Shown here piece by piece: positions 63,363 through 64,000 of a stretch of 64,000 nucleotides of DNA. A program made the translations under genes and the position numbers. The number at the start of each line of letters is the position of its first letter. Positions within the stretch are counted from its first letter, which is position 1. The stretch is from Latrodectus hesperus (lineage: Eukaryota; Arthropoda; Arachnida; Araneae; Theridiidae), in contig CM075852.1 in assembly GCA_037975125.1 (NCBI GenBank), forward strand, positions 14,040,011-14,104,010, in the 5' to 3' direction. The notes beneath the pieces are model-generated. The model had not been told where the DNA came from. It saw nothing but the letters and a program-made list of their open reading frames with translations, and did not search any database.

Positions 63363-64000
63363 GTTTTGAACTTTTCAATTTAATATTGGAATAATTAACT
63401 ACATAAAATGATACTCATGTTCCTATTACTATTTTAACACGTTTTTTATGTAAAATTACATGGCATAAGATTCTTAAAGGAATGGTTGAAAACCTGAACA
63501 GGGTTCATCCTGTAATCATTTATACTTTGGCTCTGTCTCATTACTTCATTACACAATTTTACTAAATTTTTAAATTGCCATAAAATATTATATACATTTT
63601 TAAATTACAATAAAATATTAACGATATCTAAAAAATATGTTTTAAATATAATAAATGTGATCTTTATACCCTGATATAAGAATCCGGGGAGAAATATAAT
63701 TGGAAAAAAAGCTTATATTACAATTGTCATAAGCTAATAAGTAACATTTTTAATAAAACCCTTCAACATATATCTATAAATTGTAATCCTTTCAGAGCTT
63801 TTTAAAGATATATAATAATAAACTAATTAAAAACCGTTAAATGCTTTTTAATTCTTTGAAAACTTTTCTCCGAGTTTTTTTTTATTATTATTATTGCTTT
63901 ATAATAGCTAGTTAAAGAGCATGTAGCAGTTATTCTATTTTTTTCTATTATATATATTAAAAATTATTTTCAGTTTTCACAGCGAGATTCTGTTTCTAAG
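63363..64000. other. AT-rich DNA, no gene seen
   Basis: No gene or element recognised up to the window end. Confidence 0.5.

Overview
The window looks like a repeat-dense stretch of nuclear DNA from an arthropod, most likely a spider. This is inferred from the strong A+T bias (roughly three quarters by eye), the long (TA)n microsatellites, the mix of Tc1/mariner, hAT, LINE and tRNA-derived SINE remnants, and one arthropod-type neuropeptide precursor. There is no operon structure, no intact long gene, and no rRNA or functional tRNA that I can support.

Host genes: the only one I recognise is the 3' end of a prohormone-4 / IDLSRF-like neuropeptide precursor on the + strand. It has an LDL-receptor class A exon at 28747-28907 and a terminal exon at 30652-30714, split by a 1.7-kb phase-0 intron. 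That intron holds a near-perfect 30-bp hairpin, a SINE fragment and a (TC)n(TA)n tract. The 5' exons were not found. Two GC-richer islands with CRE-type TGACGTCA octamers (about 6.1-6.3 kb and 59.4-59.75 kb) could be regulatory or exonic, but I cannot name a gene for either.

Mobile DNA: (1) two nearly identical mariner deletion derivatives (40993-41884, 47173-48064) with perfect ends, an open DNA-binding region and a shared loss of most of the catalytic core; (2) an older mariner remnant on the - strand (8830-9493); (3) three Tc1-like elements (19144-20264 +, about 45595-47090 +, 53633-55129 -), the second abutting a further DDE transposase fragment (- strand) and split by a SINE with a 14-bp target duplication; (4) a deleted hAT element (48693-49560); (5) three LINE fragments (24395-24740 +, 25566-27160 -, 56750-57135 -), the last with a (GAA)n tail and a perfect 13-bp target duplication; (6) at least six families of tRNA-derived SINEs or SINE-like repeats, some sharing tails under different heads.

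Simple and tandem repeats: long (TA)n tracts serve as landing sites for several elements. There is a 33-bp minisatellite at 38995-39314, a degenerate satellite of about 150-bp units at 19.04-21.4 kb interrupted by a Tc1 element, and an old tandem of about 0.28 kb at 58.4-59.4 kb. The rest is featureless AT-rich sequence.
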